The notes: generated from the sequence alone by a model not told the origin. Shown: positions 10,834 to 22,627, counted from the first letter of the stretch. The stretch is DNA of 64,000 nucleotides from Biscogniauxia marginata (GCA_022695795.1 MU404106.1:535-64534), one strand, 5' to 3'. Made by a program: numbers and translations.

Positions 10834-13539
10834 ATGGGGACCCGTGAGGACGAACCCGACTATTGCAAGGGCGAATATGCCGTCGCTCCTGGCAATAAGG
10901 ATATCTACGTCCAGCTAGTCATCTCTTTCGCTTTGGGTATCGCTGCCTTTGTCGGCTTCTGTGTACGTTCTGACCCAAGCCCCTCCTGGCCGTCTTCTGA
11001 CCTGCTCTTCTCCATGACTAGATCCTTCGCCCGCGATGGAAGGCTCTTTATGCCGCGAGAAAACGACACAGCGACCCTAAAATCGCCCTTCCCGTACTCC
11101 CCGACAGCTTCCTAGGATGGATACCTGCGCTATACAGAGTAACGGAGGAGCAAGTGTTAGCATCTGCTGGCTTGGATGCCTTTGTTGTATGTATCACAGC
11201 TCGGAAGATGACGGCAAGAGGGCCACTGCTGATCACTGCTTATGTAGTTTCTGTCCTTTTTCAAGATGTCTCTGCGCCTGTTTGCGACTATGCTCTTCTT
11301 CGCCGCCGTCGTTCTTTGGCCTATACATAGGACCTACGAGCCCATACAACCTCACAACCCTCATAATAACTCTTCTACATACGCGCAACTTGCGCAAAGC
11401 TATTCGCCATCTTATCAGGCCGACACCGCGTTTCTCCATAAAAACGGCGGTCCTAAAGATAAAAGCTTCAGCTATCTCTGGACATACCTGGTCTTCACCT
11501 GGTTCTTTTCTTTTCTTACGGTATATTTCATGAATTCCGAAACTATCAGAGTAATTCGAACAAGGCAAGACTACTTGGGCACGCAATCGACTATCACCGA
11601 CCGAACATTCAGGTTGACCGGGATACCCAAGGACATACGAACAGAGGGGAAAATCAAAGAGTTTATCGAAAATTTGGAAATCGGTCATGTTAGGACCGTC
11701 ACCTTATGTCGGAACTGGGCTGAAATCGATGCGCTTATGGCTAAGAGGCAAAACGTCTTGCGCAAACTCGAGGAAGCATGGAGTGCCTATGTGGCCCAGA
11801 AACCAACAGTACAACGGGTTGCCGATGCCACCAGTAATAATGAGCATGATGACGGAGACCAAGATGCACAGGAAAATGGTCGTTTGCTGGCCGGAAACAG
11901 TCTCCGGAATTCTTTAATCGAAAGAGATAGACCCAAAATCCGACTCCGATTTGGCTTTCTTAAGTTGCGAAACCGCCAGATCGATGCTCTTGATTACTAC
12001 GAAGAGAAGCTCCGCCAACTAGATGAAAAGATTGAGTCTGCAAGGAAGAAGGATTACGCGCCAACTGATACCGCATTCGTGACGATGGACTCGATTGCCG
12101 CCTGCCAAATGGCCATCCAAGCCACCGTGGATCCTAGACCGGGCCAGCTTCTATCCAAGCTGGCGCCCGCCCCGTCTGATGTGATATGGAGAAACACGTA
12201 TGTGCCCCGATACCGACGCCGACTACAGTCCTGGGCCATCACTATATTCATCACCTTTCTATCAATCCTTTGGTTCTTCCCGGTAGCAGGGCTGGCACAG
12301 CTGCTGAGTATATGCAACATTGCGCGGATAGCGCCATCTTTAGCCATTTCCCTTGAAAGGCACGAGGTTACCAAGGCACTCGTACGCACCGGTCTGCCTA
12401 CCCTTGTTGTCTCGTTGCTAAACATTCTGGTGCCATACCTTTACGACTACCTCTCGAACATCCAGGGTATGATATCACAAGGCGACGTTGAGCTCTCCGT
12501 TATATCCAAAAATTATTTCTTCGTGTTCTTCAACATTTTTGTGGTCTACGCCGTCTCTGGTAGTGCTGCACTCTCCGATTTCTGGGCAATCATCAGGAAT
12601 TCACTAAGCGATACAAACGCGATAGCGACAAAAATTGCAGAATCAATCCAAAGCTTGAGCAACTTCTACCTCAACTTTATCATGCTCCAAGGCCTCGGTC
12701 TGTTTCCGTTCAAACTTCTCCAGTTTGGTAGTGTCGTAATGTATCCAATATACCGCATGGGGGCAAAGACGCCGCGAGACTTCGCCGAGCTCGTGCGACC
12801 TAATCTGTTTAATTATGGATTTTATCTCCCGACTGCCTTGTTGATATTTACCCTCTGTTTGGTTTACAGCATCCTCCCACGGGCGCAACTAGTACTACTT
12901 CTTGGCTTGTGCTACTTTGGACTTGGCTACTTTGTGTACAAGTATCAGTTGTTATATTCAATGGACCAACCTCAACACGCCACAGGGGCGGCTTGGACGA
13001 TGATTTGCGGGCGAATCATTCTTGGCCTCATTGCATTTCAAACTGTCATGATCGCAATCTTGGTATTGCGCAAGGCATTTATTTTAGCCGCATTTGTTGT
13101 ACCCCTGGTCGTTTTGACGCTGTGGTATAATATCTACTTCCGACGCCGCTTCATGCCACTCATCCAATTTATAGCGCTTCGAAGCATCAAGCGGGACTCT
13201 GACCCAGGTGTTGAAAGTCGCCCTGACCAAGACATAGGGCAACAGCAGCAAACACGATTGACCAGACGCCTGAGTACAGTGGACGAGGACCGGGAAAAGG
13301 GCATGACGTTCATGAACCCGAGCCTTGTCCTGCCACTCGAACAGCCGTGGATCTATGAAGATCCACCGCCGCCATTATCTCCTGCAGACTCTGTGATTGC
13401 AAATACGGAGGTCACTAGTAGAAATGTATCGAGTCCGGAGGAAACGCCGGAACGTTATAACGCAATAGGGAGCGTATCAAGCTCATTTAGTCTAGGGGAT
13501 ACGCACGTGTGGCGAGAAAACGGAGATAGGAACGTATAA
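10834..13539 (+). CDS. CSC1/OSCA-like (DUF221, RSN1/PHM7) calcium-permeable stress-gated channel
   Basis: Members of this family are plasma-membrane or endomembrane channels gated by osmotic or mechanical stress. Exons are 10834-10962, 11022-11186 and 11248-13539, and the protein has 861 residues. Introns of 59 and 61 nt restore the N-terminal RSN1_TM block: a first helix around residues 20-43 followed by ILRPRW and ARKR. Two more helices come near residues 105-125 and 172-192. A cytosolic PHM7-type loop follows from about residue 205, containing FRLTGIPK, a polar Asn/Asp/Gln linker near 290-310 and coiled stretches. The seven-helix channel core occupies roughly residues 405-750. The C-terminal tail is polar and Pro/Ser-rich and probably cytosolic. 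The start at 10834 is the first ATG in frame with the conserved first helix. An upstream non-coding exon or another start cannot be excluded. Confidence 0.92.
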
Positions 13540-15725
13540 CGATTAACGAAGGAACCGATGGATTATAGAACGTTTTGCATGAAAGAGGTACCTAGAAACT
13601 AATTAGAAACTCACGAGTTTCAAAACGACCTAGCAAAAACATAAGTATTCATCTATCTACAGTTACGGCCCATTGGATTATGAACTCGCAAGCCAATAGG
13701 AAATGATTTGAAACGTCTATGCAAGATCCAATTGAGAGTATATTGTTACATCTTATAGGAAGAGCTACTATGTAAGGTAGCAGCAGGTAGGGGAATGAAT
13801 ATAAGATACTCGCTGTAGTAGCTAAGACTATGGCCACATTCCATCAAATATGAACAGCCAGTCTTCCCAACACTAACCATACCGTTCATCTAGCCAATTT
13901 TTCTCATCACCAGGCCCTTCAACCTTCAATGGCCGAGTTAATAGGTCATCTTCCTGTATATGTCTCTTTAACGATATGTTAATACTAAAGCTGCTAGGGT
14001 TGATTTTAACGAAATAGTCCGGCAACATGATGACAATGTCTACTAGAGCCTCCTAGTCCCAACTCATTGCTCTCAGCTTCTCGAGCTCTAGACCATTGGC
14101 CAGGTCGTGCTTGGATCTGACGTCTAGCTCAAACACGCTCTAGCCTGGTCACTGAAGTTCCGCGACTCGGCCTCGCTTCCAGAGGTCAGATATATCCCGA
14201 CCCCGGAACCCTGCTTCTGAGCCTCTTGGAAGTATCCCTCGCTCTAGCTCACGCACGTGATCCTGGCGCAGGCGCGCTGGAGCGGTCAGGCGACGAATGG
14301 GGGAAGGGGCGTGGGGAGGTGCTGTGAGGATCGCCTGGGTGACGGCGAGGCGCTTGGCGAGGAGGATGAGGATTGGGATGGAGAGAGGAGCAGGTCCCGG
14401 CGCCCGAGGATCAGCAGGCCTCGGACGAAGACGAAGAGGAGAATCTGTCGCCGGTATTGCGCCGTGGCCGGCAGGTTATTACGTCTTATCCCGCGACGCC
14501 GTGTTAGTTCATCGCGTTCGTCGTCATCCTACGAGCTCTGGGTAAGTAGTGCACTATCCGTTTTTTCGTAGGGTTGTTAAGGAAAATGAAAGAAAAATAT
14601 ATTCGCCTGGATCTCGAAGTTGAAAAGTAGGGGTCTCTCTCTTCTCGCCGTGGTGCGAGATGTACGCCAAGAAAAAAAGGCAATCCGGCTCCGGGTGTTG
14701 ACCTCTCTGGGAAATGGAGCATGTCTCCCGCCCGGGCATTCTGTGGACACGCATCCGGGTTTCTCTTTCAGGTGGACTCCGAATCATGGAAACAATTGGA
14801 TACTAGCGAAATGGTGTAAATATACCGGTTTGATTATACGGCTTTTGTCCATGGGGAGGCATACTCTTCTATTCCATGAATACCCAGTCTATTTTCTCAT
14901 ATTGACGCTTAGAGCTCAAAACTGTCATTATAGTAAGTATAATTAATCTTTATTAAAAGAGACAGAAAATAAGAGGAAAGAGCTGGGGGTTCAACGTGCG
15001 AAACTTGTTGCGGCCGCATTACTTAAAGAATATGACGCCTCACTTTGGGAAAATACTGAATTGTATAAGACTTGAGGGTGAGCTGAGTATAGAGTATTTA
15101 TTGTATCTAATTTTTACACAGTGTAGAGGTAGGTAAGATAGTAAGCTTTAAATTTTAATTTAGGAGGTATGTAAGACGGGAATTTCTACTTTAATTCCAA
15201 GATGTACATGCGGACTCCCAACGTTGAAAGCCGTTTCCAATATACCAGCAGATTGGCTGTTAGACTATAGTAGTGTTTTCATGTTTTGGTTATTAATAGA
15301 ATATCCGGGGGCGGAGTTGTTGCACCTAATTAATGCGACTCAGAACTCGGGGATGGCATATATGTAGGACATATGGACGTAAGAAGTGCGCGCGTTTACT
15401 GAAACTTACACAAGTAGGCAGCTGTAGCTTGAATCATTCAGCCTTGAATAGTCTTGTTGAACATGGTATTTCAATCTCGCCGCATCTTTCCAATTTAAAT
15501 CGCCTGTGCCTACTTACAACAAGGGTAGTTCTTAGAATCTCTCCCTAGCAGGCTAGGTATTATTAAGGGAAGGTAGCTTTAAAGATAAACTTCCCCGCTC
15601 GTTTCTCCACGATGATATGCTGTGCTAGCATCCCTAGCAGCCTCCACATGCTCACATATTGATGATCAGCGTCTGACAATCCAAGATCCGGGATTTAAGA
15701 GACAAGGAGCTGCAAGGCATGCATA
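13540..15725. other. spacer between the channel and GH43 genes
   Basis: About 2.2 kb without a supported gene. The GC-rich patch at 14226-14545 is listed separately. The rest is ordinary or AT-rich (14880-15180) with short chance frames. The final 200 bases should hold the GH43 promoter. Confidence 0.55.
14226..14545 (+). other. GC-rich, coding-like patch with broken frames
   Basis: A patch clearly richer in G and C than its flanks. One frame reads an acidic stretch (LGEEDEDWDGE) up to about 14395. A shift of frame then continues as EDQQASDEDEEENLSPVLRR and a short tail. An acidic segment followed by a basic one would fit the end of a degraded transposon-encoded protein, but no family motif is present. 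It may equally be a low-complexity chance frame. Confidence 0.25.
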
Positions 15726-17552
15726 ATGGGCTCAGAAGACCAAAAAATACAATCAAGTTGGCCGCACGCCCACATGATGAAGGAATGGACCCCTGACAGT
15801 GCTACAACATCGGAAGCCACCCGCTTCTGGTCTCGCCAGCCACATCGCCGCAGAGTTTTAATTACTTATTCGGTTGTTTTCACATTATTTATAGCTCTAA
15901 GTCCGCTCAGATCTATTACGATACATAAAGCCTTTTGGCAATATATACCCGGGCATTGCTGTTCAACAGCTCTCCCATCTAAGGCCAGGACAGGATTGTC
16001 TTGGCAAGCCACTGATATGCACATCAATAGCCTCAATGAGGGGCTTGGGTCTCAAACTCCGCTTGTTCAAATCGTTGCCGGTCTCCTATTATCGATGATC
16101 ACGAATGCTCTCCCAAATATGACCCGAGCTCCCCTTGACTATACTACTTCAGAAGCCGGTAATCCCTTTGTGCGTGGTTGGTACGCAGATCCTGACACAG
16201 AGATATATAATGGTCTGTTCTGGGTTTACCCGACAGCTTCGTATGAGTACGAAAAGCAGACTTACCTTGATGCCTTCTCAAGTCCGGACTTGATCCATTG
16301 GACCAAGCACCCAAACATCCTCACAACAGCCAACGTAACCTGGGCCACCAAAGCCGTGTGGGCACCAGCACCAATCTTTCGGAATAGAAAATACTACCTG
16401 TATTTTGGTGCCAATGATATTCAAGAGGATGAGGCGGCGAATGGGGTGATAGGTGGCATTGGGGTCGCTATCGCAGACAAGCCAGAGGGCCCATATGTCG
16501 ATGCCATCGGCAAACCGCTCATTGGAGACTACCACAATGGGGCCCAGCCGATAGACCAAGACGTGTTCATCGACGATGTAGACGGGCAAGCATACATCTA
16601 CTATGGAGGGCACTCGCACGCGAACGTGGCTAAGCTGAACGAAGATATGATTTCCATCGGGCGCTTCGACAACAATACGACCTTCAAGGAGATCACGCCG
16701 GAGAACTATGTCGAAGGCTCACAAATGATTAAGCGGAACGGCGTGTATTATTTCATGTGGTCGGAAGGCGGATGGACTGGGCCGGACTACAGCGTCTCGT
16801 ATGCTATCGCCGACTCGCCCGTGGGCCCGTTCAACCGACGGGACAAGATCCTACAACAGGACAGCGCGGTCGCGAAAGGGAGCGGCCACCACGGTGTCAT
16901 CCACATCCCGGACACAGACATTTGGTACATCGTATACCACCGCCGCCCGCTCAGCGAGACGGACGGCAACCATCGTGTTCTGGCCTATGATCGCATGTAC
17001 TTCAACGGCGACGGGACCATCGCACCGGTTAAAATGCTCGTCAAGGACGATTTTGCCGACGGCGATATGGTATCCTGGACGACGTACGGCGGGGATTGGT
17101 CGGTAACCAATCAGCGGCTCGCGGTGACGAGCTTAACTGGCGGGACTGCAATGCTGGACACTAACTTCACCGACCTGGTTTTCGACGCAAGCGTCGCCGT
17201 CGGGGATGGAACTGGCGACGCGGGATTGTTGTTCCGGGCTACTAACATCTCGGCGGAATTGCCGACGTGTAGAGGGTACTATGCGAGCATCTCATCCCTG
17301 GGACTTGCCTCCCTTAGAATCGTCGACGGCACGGGGCAGACCGAGCTTAGCGGTACGACGATGGATGTCATCCCCGATAAGGAGTACAGCGTGAGAGTAT
17401 CAGCGATAGGGAGCGAGATTAACATGTACGTAGATAACATGGAGGAACCTATACTTAGTGCCACTGATAGTTCTTTTACCTATGGCGCGGACGGCGTGAG
17501 AGCCTTTGATTCTACTGCGCAGTTCGGGTTTGTATCGGTTGCGAAGCCATGA
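15726..17552 (+). CDS. GH43-family glycosidase (arabinofuranosidase/xylosidase type) with C-terminal beta-sandwich
   Basis: GH43 enzymes release arabinose, xylose or galactose units from plant cell-wall polysaccharides. This is an intronless frame of 608 residues. The five-bladed propeller begins near residue 140. The catalytic triad is visible as Asp155 in WYADPD (base), Asp277 or Asp279 in PIDQDVF (modulator) and Glu330 in YVEGS (acid). Residues from about 440 to 608 form a second domain resembling the LamG/CBM66-like modules found after GH43 domains. The N-terminus is odd: a polar 40-residue start, a hydrophobic segment at 41-63 preceded by RRR, and another at 112-130. Translation from Met98 (16017) would turn the second segment into a normal signal peptide. 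From Met1 the protein would be a type II membrane protein. The enzyme family is secure. Start and topology are not. Confidence 0.9.
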   Translation: MGSEDQKIQSSWPHAHMMKEWTPDSATTSEATRFWSRQPHRRRVLITYSVVFTLFIALSPLRSITIHKAFWQYIPGHCCSTALPSKARTGLSWQATDMHINSLNEGLGSQTPLVQIVAGLLLSMITNALPNMTRAPLDYTTSEAGNPFVRGWYADPDTEIYNGLFWVYPTASYEYEKQTYLDAFSSPDLIHWTKHPNILTTANVTWATKAVWAPAPIFRNRKYYLYFGANDIQEDEAANGVIGGIGVAIADKPEGPYVDAIGKPLIGDYHNGAQPIDQDVFIDDVDGQAYIYYGGHSHANVAKLNEDMISIGRFDNNTTFKEITPENYVEGSQMIKRNGVYYFMWSEGGWTGPDYSVSYAIADSPVGPFNRRDKILQQDSAVAKGSGHHGVIHIPDTDIWYIVYHRRPLSETDGNHRVLAYDRMYFNGDGTIAPVKMLVKDDFADGDMVSWTTYGGDWSVTNQRLAVTSLTGGTAMLDTNFTDLVFDASVAVGDGTGDAGLLFRATNISAELPTCRGYYASISSLGLASLRIVDGTGQTELSGTTMDVIPDKEYSVRVSAIGSEINMYVDNMEEPILSATDSSFTYGADGVRAFDSTAQFGFVSVAKP

Positions 17553-20500
17553 TACATTTGGTATAACTAGACATTCTCCGTGTATGCTCATTTTTTAAAT
17601 AATGTTCAGTTATAATTCAACATATCATCAGATAAAACCCTCAGCAGGCCTTTGTAGAGCTGCCTGTTTAGAAGCTCCCTGCTTTTCTTCTGCTTCGACG
17701 GAAAACCCAGCGTTGCCGAGTACATCCTACTTATTGAACTGTTAATTGGATATGAATTGTATTGCCCTTGCTAAACTTTTAATGGATAAGTCAATCAGCT
17801 CGGTGAATTGTTGCCCGCCCCTCTGTATCGTGGATGCTGCGGCTGCGGTCGGGCTTGACCTCCTGCGAGAGGACACCCATCACGATGTTTATTGGCTGCT
17901 CGTTCTCTGTGTAGGTCACGTTTCTCGCGATGTAGACTAGAATGCTACTGCAGCCGTTTATCTGCGCCTCCACGCACTGGTCCGTGGCGTTCTTGTTGAG
18001 ATAAGAGGAAGATGTGAGGATAGGGTCAAGTGTATTGGTTCAAGGTGAGTCTGGAAGGATGGGCTTGGCTCATCCTATATATGTAGATACAGGTGACAAG
18101 GGGTCATATAGCCCCATATTTCAACAGTTCTTGTGTATTTCGCGGCTATACCGTGCTGCCGCGCTGGCCGCGAGCCAGACCCATATCGTCGCGAGAGACT
18201 GACCCATTTTATATCTCGCCTAGAAATAGTATCCCTTCTAGGTGTTTAATAATCTTGGAGCTTTTCTATTTTGTCTTTGCGCAAGCCTATTCTATCCTTT
18301 GTATTGTTTCGTCTAACTTAACCGCCGCTAGCTACGACATACCACCACAACAGTTAAATTCGGTGGCTACAATGGCTATACTTCCAATTAGGACTTAGGT
18401 TTCGCCTTTTTAAGGCTAGTAGAGACTCACTGGCTGTTTTAGAGATTTCAATTCATTAGAGTTACATGCCGTGGTCTCCCACTGTATACCATGTATTCCC
18501 CTTCAGCCGCAGCTACGGACCAATGTTTATTATGCCCTTGACTACGATCACGTCACGGGATATGGATGAGGCCGATGGCGGTATGCTCCACTGCCCATCT
18601 TTTATTTAATAATAATGAATTCTTCTTGTGTCTTCGGGCAGTTAATCATAATGAAGGACTTATATTGAAGGTAGCGAATGAATGCCATAGTGAACATCAA
18701 CAGTTATATAGGCTTCTTCCTGTGTCTTTTTTCACCTCAATCCACGAAGTCCCCTGATTATCAAACCCAGCGAGATCCAACTAACCAATTGCCTTCAATT
18801 CCGCGAATCGATGCTGTAATTCCAACATCAGTTTTCGATCCACATGAGCAAGGTAATCTAGAAGTCTGTCAGCCGAACGAACACAGCTAGATAATTCCAA
18901 GTTAGTATGAAACACACCACAACAAGGACTGTAAACATAGATAGACCCATCCAGCGAGTGGCAGAACGTTTCCGAAACATCGGCTGACTTCTCTTAGTCT
19001 TTCCTCCATCGTAGCCACTCCGACTTTCGTTCGGATTTGGTTCTTTGGTGCCTGTTCCATCATAGCCACTTCGAGTTTGATTCGCCTGTGTACCACACAT
19101 TCTAGCAGCTGAGGAACTCCTGTGCCAGATGGATACCGTTGATCAAGCTTTCGCAGAAAATTAATATATATAGGAGTTATATGACGAAAGAGAATTTCCA
19201 AGAAGGTTGTTAGATTTGGATTGGTGCTGAAGAGATTCACCATGAACACAACTAGGGCATCTACTGCCATTGATATACCACCAACGTATACCTAAGTATT
19301 CTATCTATCACTACCACCTAAATAAATTGGTCAGGCATCAAACAAAATTAACGAACAGCCCAATATGCCACATGACCTTGTCATTTCGAGAGCTCAACTA
19401 CGAGAACAAAGAAGTGCCCTGCGACTGGGGGGAACTTATACATGATAGGCCCCTTTATCCTTGTGTTTAATTGTATTACGGAATAAGGTGTCAACGTAGC
19501 GCTACACATATGGACCAGAAAATTTCTCGTGCGTCATAGGATGGGAGTGCAATATGGCTCCTGATATTCTTATCTTCGGGCGAAAAGGTTATAGGTGACA
19601 TGTATGAATTAGGTTGAGATACAGTAGGCTTAGGAGTATATTAGCTGATTGGGCTATTCGTATAACGTGCGATCAACCAAAAGTCTAATCTAGGTTCTCA
19701 AACTATCCACTACTCAATCTCCTTGCCCAGTTGCTCTTCCTCATTAGAGTAAACCTCTGTTGAAAGATTGTAACATAGCAGAACGTGCGCATTAAAGAAT
19801 AAAAGTCATTACGTAGCAGTCATCAAACCCCTTGTGTGGCGGGTTTAGTTGGGTATAACAAATAGAACTACTATATGACTTATTAATCGCATATGAAATA
19901 TAGTGTATATTTGTAATTAACTGTCATTAGATACAGCGCAAATTCCTATCACTTGCAGGATTCATTTTCATGTACACGTAAGGCCAAAGAGAAGTTCGTC
20001 TCAACAACAAAGGTTTATCTGTATTAGTCTGTCTCAAACTTAGCCCAAACCCACCGAGGTTGCAGAAGTTGCTTAGTTTCCGTCTCATTGGTAATTCTAG
20101 CCATCTGAGTCATTCATCTTGGCAGATGTAAAAATCTACAGATGATAGTTAAGTCAGAATGAGAAGAAGGAGCTCAACTGCTCTCATGTTTCTTTATATC
20201 TATTTGGTTCTGAAACGCTTCCTATATCATATAAGTACCTAGGCTTGGCCAATCAGTGCTTAAGGACAAGCTCCACCCGTGTCGGACTCGGGGTCCCCAG
20301 AGCCGCGTAAAATTGATTCTCCTAAATCTTATCTTGTTTTCTATGGTTCCGGTGATGTAGGCCACCTTACCGATGAATAATGAAATCTCCGTATTGTATA
20401 TCACTCTGGGTTGAAGTAAATCGTATAATCCAGGAGCCTGCGCTGCCACGTCGGCCAAGGTGAAAGTGAACCTCCAATGCTACCATTTTGGGCTGCTGAG

Positions 20501-20860
20501 ACCTTCTGATTGGCTAGATACCCTCGCATACTTTACATGCCTACCTACAACCTCGTAGACTATAGCGGTTTCTTCGGGTAAGATAGATACGGCAAATAGA
20601 TTGAATAGCCATCATTAGCAGCTTAAATACGCGTGCCATTTTATTCCTATTTCAGAATATGGACAGTCATAAACATTTATCATGGGTTATATATTTGGTG
20701 ATTTCACGTTAACCAATCCTGACGCAGGAATTCCTAAGAACATGTTCCTCCACCATTAGGACCCCGTGCAACCCTTCGTACAGTTATAAATAAGTCAAAA
20801 TCAGTCTCCTTGAGACCTCTTCAACACTTTCAAGTTCCATATCACACCAATTAGATCTAC
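17553..20860. other. gene-free spacer with a possible coding relic
   Basis: About 3.3 kb of mixed composition. No frame shows a recognisable family. The only coding-like stretch is on the minus strand at 18858-19270. A CATGCCTACCTACAACCTCG-like motif lies near 20537. Confidence 0.5.
18858..19270 (-). other. possible decayed coding fragment with a direct repeat
   Basis: Two overlapping minus-strand frames, 19270-18902 and 19100-18858. The second contains the hexapeptide RSGYDG twice, about 21 residues apart, and ends in a hydrophobic helix (MFTVLVVVCFILTW). At DNA level the repeat is a direct duplication of about 30 bases (CCATCGTAGCCACTCC-like, second copy near 19066). It could be a small membrane protein exon or the relic of one. 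No family is recognised. Confidence 0.25.
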
Positions 20861-20979
20861 ATCACGCAAGAAACCGACGTCTTAGTAATCGGGGGTGGGC
20901 CGACAAGGACAACCTTAGCCCTCGAGCTTGCCGCTCAGAAGATACCATTCCGCATCATCGACAAAGCTAGAAAGCACTA
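20861..20979 (+). pseudogene. fragment of an aromatic-ring FAD monooxygenase (phenol 2-monooxygenase/TetX-like)
   Basis: One frame reads TDVLVIGGGPTRTTLALELA and continues to FRIIDKA, the N-terminal FAD-binding fold typical of PheA/TetX-like flavin monooxygenases. The expected start codon position reads ATC instead of ATG, the third glycine of GxGxxG is replaced (Arg in PTRTT), and a stop follows at about 20978. Nothing recognisable continues downstream. The locus is therefore dead, and only the first 40 codons of a gene that is normally about 600 codons long survive. It lies 1.6 kb from the carrier-reductase gene and may once have served the same locus. Confidence 0.72.
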
Positions 20980-21193
20980 ATTTTTCAAGGCTTACGAGGA
21001 CGCTAAGTATAATATTACCTATATTATCTAGTCGTGTTCTAAGAACGAACGATTTGACGAAACACGACACTGACGTACAGCGACCTTGACTTTGCACTCT
21101 GACTTATTTCTAGAACCTTACTATATTCCGAACCAAATGTCTATCAAGTTGAAGCGTCGCCCCTGTGTATTATAAGATCCTCGCGCAAAACTA

Positions 21194-22102
21194 TCAAGTC
21201 CCAAGTCGTCTGCTTTGTTGTAGCACCTTCCCCTGGGGTTTCCCTTTATTATCCGCCATCGTGAAGATACGACGCGGGGCCTTCATCGCGATGGACGAAA
21301 TCATGATCGGGTCCGTAACGGATATCGTCCTCGACGTCCCGGGACCCGGGGGCAACGGCTTATCGGCCGGGGGCCACCACATCAGATGTTCCTCGCCGAC
21401 CTTCGCAGCAGTCTCCTCAAAAATCTCGTATGCCTGTGCGCAGTAGACGCCGTACAGTTCCAGGAGCTCGTTTTCTTGCCCTAGCCGGAGAGATTGGCGC
21501 TGGCACTCGAAGCAGAGGCCGCACTCCAACCGCGGCCCGAAGATGGGCATGGGAACATCTCCTCGCCAGAAGCCTTTCTGGATCAGTCTCCTGTTGCTCG
21601 TAACGCGAGCTCTCAGGCCGGAAAGAGCCACCATAGCCCTCTGTGCGATTTGGTACCCGCTGCTGCGCTTCTTTTTCGCCCCCGCTGCTTTCTTCACTTT
21701 TGACATCTCCTTCTTCTTCGCCTGCACGTGCGGACAGTGCTTCCACTCCGCCTCCAGCTTCCAGGGCCCGTAGACGCCGCTGCGCTCCTGTATCTTGGAA
21801 CTGGCTTCGAGCGTGTCGCGCTCCTCTGCGTGTCTCTTCACGCACGCGGCATGATCCTTCTCGTACTGTATTGACAGCTTGTCCCGCCTCACGGTGTAAG
21901 ACCGTGTCTCCCTCAGCACCACTAACTCCTCTTCTGCGGCTGGGGATATTCCTCTTCCCTCGTCCCGATCCCAGAGAATCTGTCGAAGCCGCGCCGAGCG
22001 CTCCACGTTTTCGGCTAGGATTCGCCGTACTTGCTGAAGTTTCTCCTCGCGTGTAGGCTCATTCTGTTCACTTGTGCAAGGAAGAGCCCTGAACAGTTTC
22101 AT
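21194..22102 (-). CDS. unrecognised basic protein with a CxxCxxC cluster
   Basis: A single open frame of 302 codons, richer in G and C than its surroundings. The N-terminal half is highly charged (Glu/Arg-rich, probably helical or coiled-coil). A Lys-rich block around residues 125-145 (KKKEMSKVKKAAGAKKKR) looks like a nuclear localisation or nucleic-acid-binding segment. A CGLCFEC cluster near residue 195-201, together with CPHV near residue 122, could bind a metal. The tail is Pro-rich. I recognise no family. The opposite strand also has a long frame (21643-22056), which I take as a shadow because the minus frame is longer and starts with a good ATG. Transcription runs in the same direction as the carrier-reductase gene, 525 nt downstream of its stop codon. 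Confidence 0.6.
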   Translation of the reverse strand: MKLFRALPCTSEQNEPTREEKLQQVRRILAENVERSARLRQILWDRDEGRGISPAAEEELVVLRETRSYTVRRDKLSIQYEKDHAACVKRHAEERDTLEASSKIQERSGVYGPWKLEAEWKHCPHVQAKKKEMSKVKKAAGAKKKRSSGYQIAQRAMVALSGLRARVTSNRRLIQKGFWRGDVPMPIFGPRLECGLCFECQRQSLRLGQENELLELYGVYCAQAYEIFEETAAKVGEEHLMWWPPADKPLPPGPGTSRTISVTDPIMISSIAMKAPRRIFTMADNKGKPQGKVLQQSRRLGT

Positions 22103-22627
22103 ATTGGCCTCCTTTTTCTGTTCGACTTTTGCCCTGTTCTACGATGTGCGACAATAGCGATAAGGGACCCTCCTATTGATCTAGGTGGAGACCCAGCTCT
22201 CATGTAGATGTGAGAGTACTGCTTAAAAGAAAGTTTATGTGGGATGCTTCTCATCTTATGGGGAAAGTGAGCATGTTTATTATTCTCAGGTCAGCTAGAC
22301 GGGTTGTATGGAACATGCGTCAGAGCTTAAAATACAATTGGATCACAAAGGTCAATTAGCTGTCCACTGAAGCGAAAACATATGAACCATGGTCCCGAGG
22401 AATGAACCATCACAAGTCTAGAACATGGTAAATGTTCGAAGGAAAGGGTGAGGTTTCAAGGGGCTTATTGGCAACTAAATGGCTATATTATAAACTAAAC
22501 TCGCACCAAAATCACTTCAAATAGCCGGAATAAATTAGGGGGCAAGTATACCTATGTCTCTGGATATACGAAACCCGTACTTACTATGATAGTCTAGCAC
22601 GGTAATATGCCATCTTGATGTTGAGAC
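22103..22627. other. spacer between the unknown gene and the NRPS-like gene
   Basis: Just over 500 bases of moderately AT-rich DNA with no open frame of note. It holds the 3' flank of the carrier-reductase gene and the promoter of the 302-residue gene. I see no distinctive motif. Confidence 0.5.

Noticed and set aside
21643..22056. Plus-strand 137-codon frame opposite the unknown gene
   Set aside because: It is a shadow of the longer GC-rich minus-strand frame, with a Ser/Arg/Pro-rich composition typical of antisense frames.
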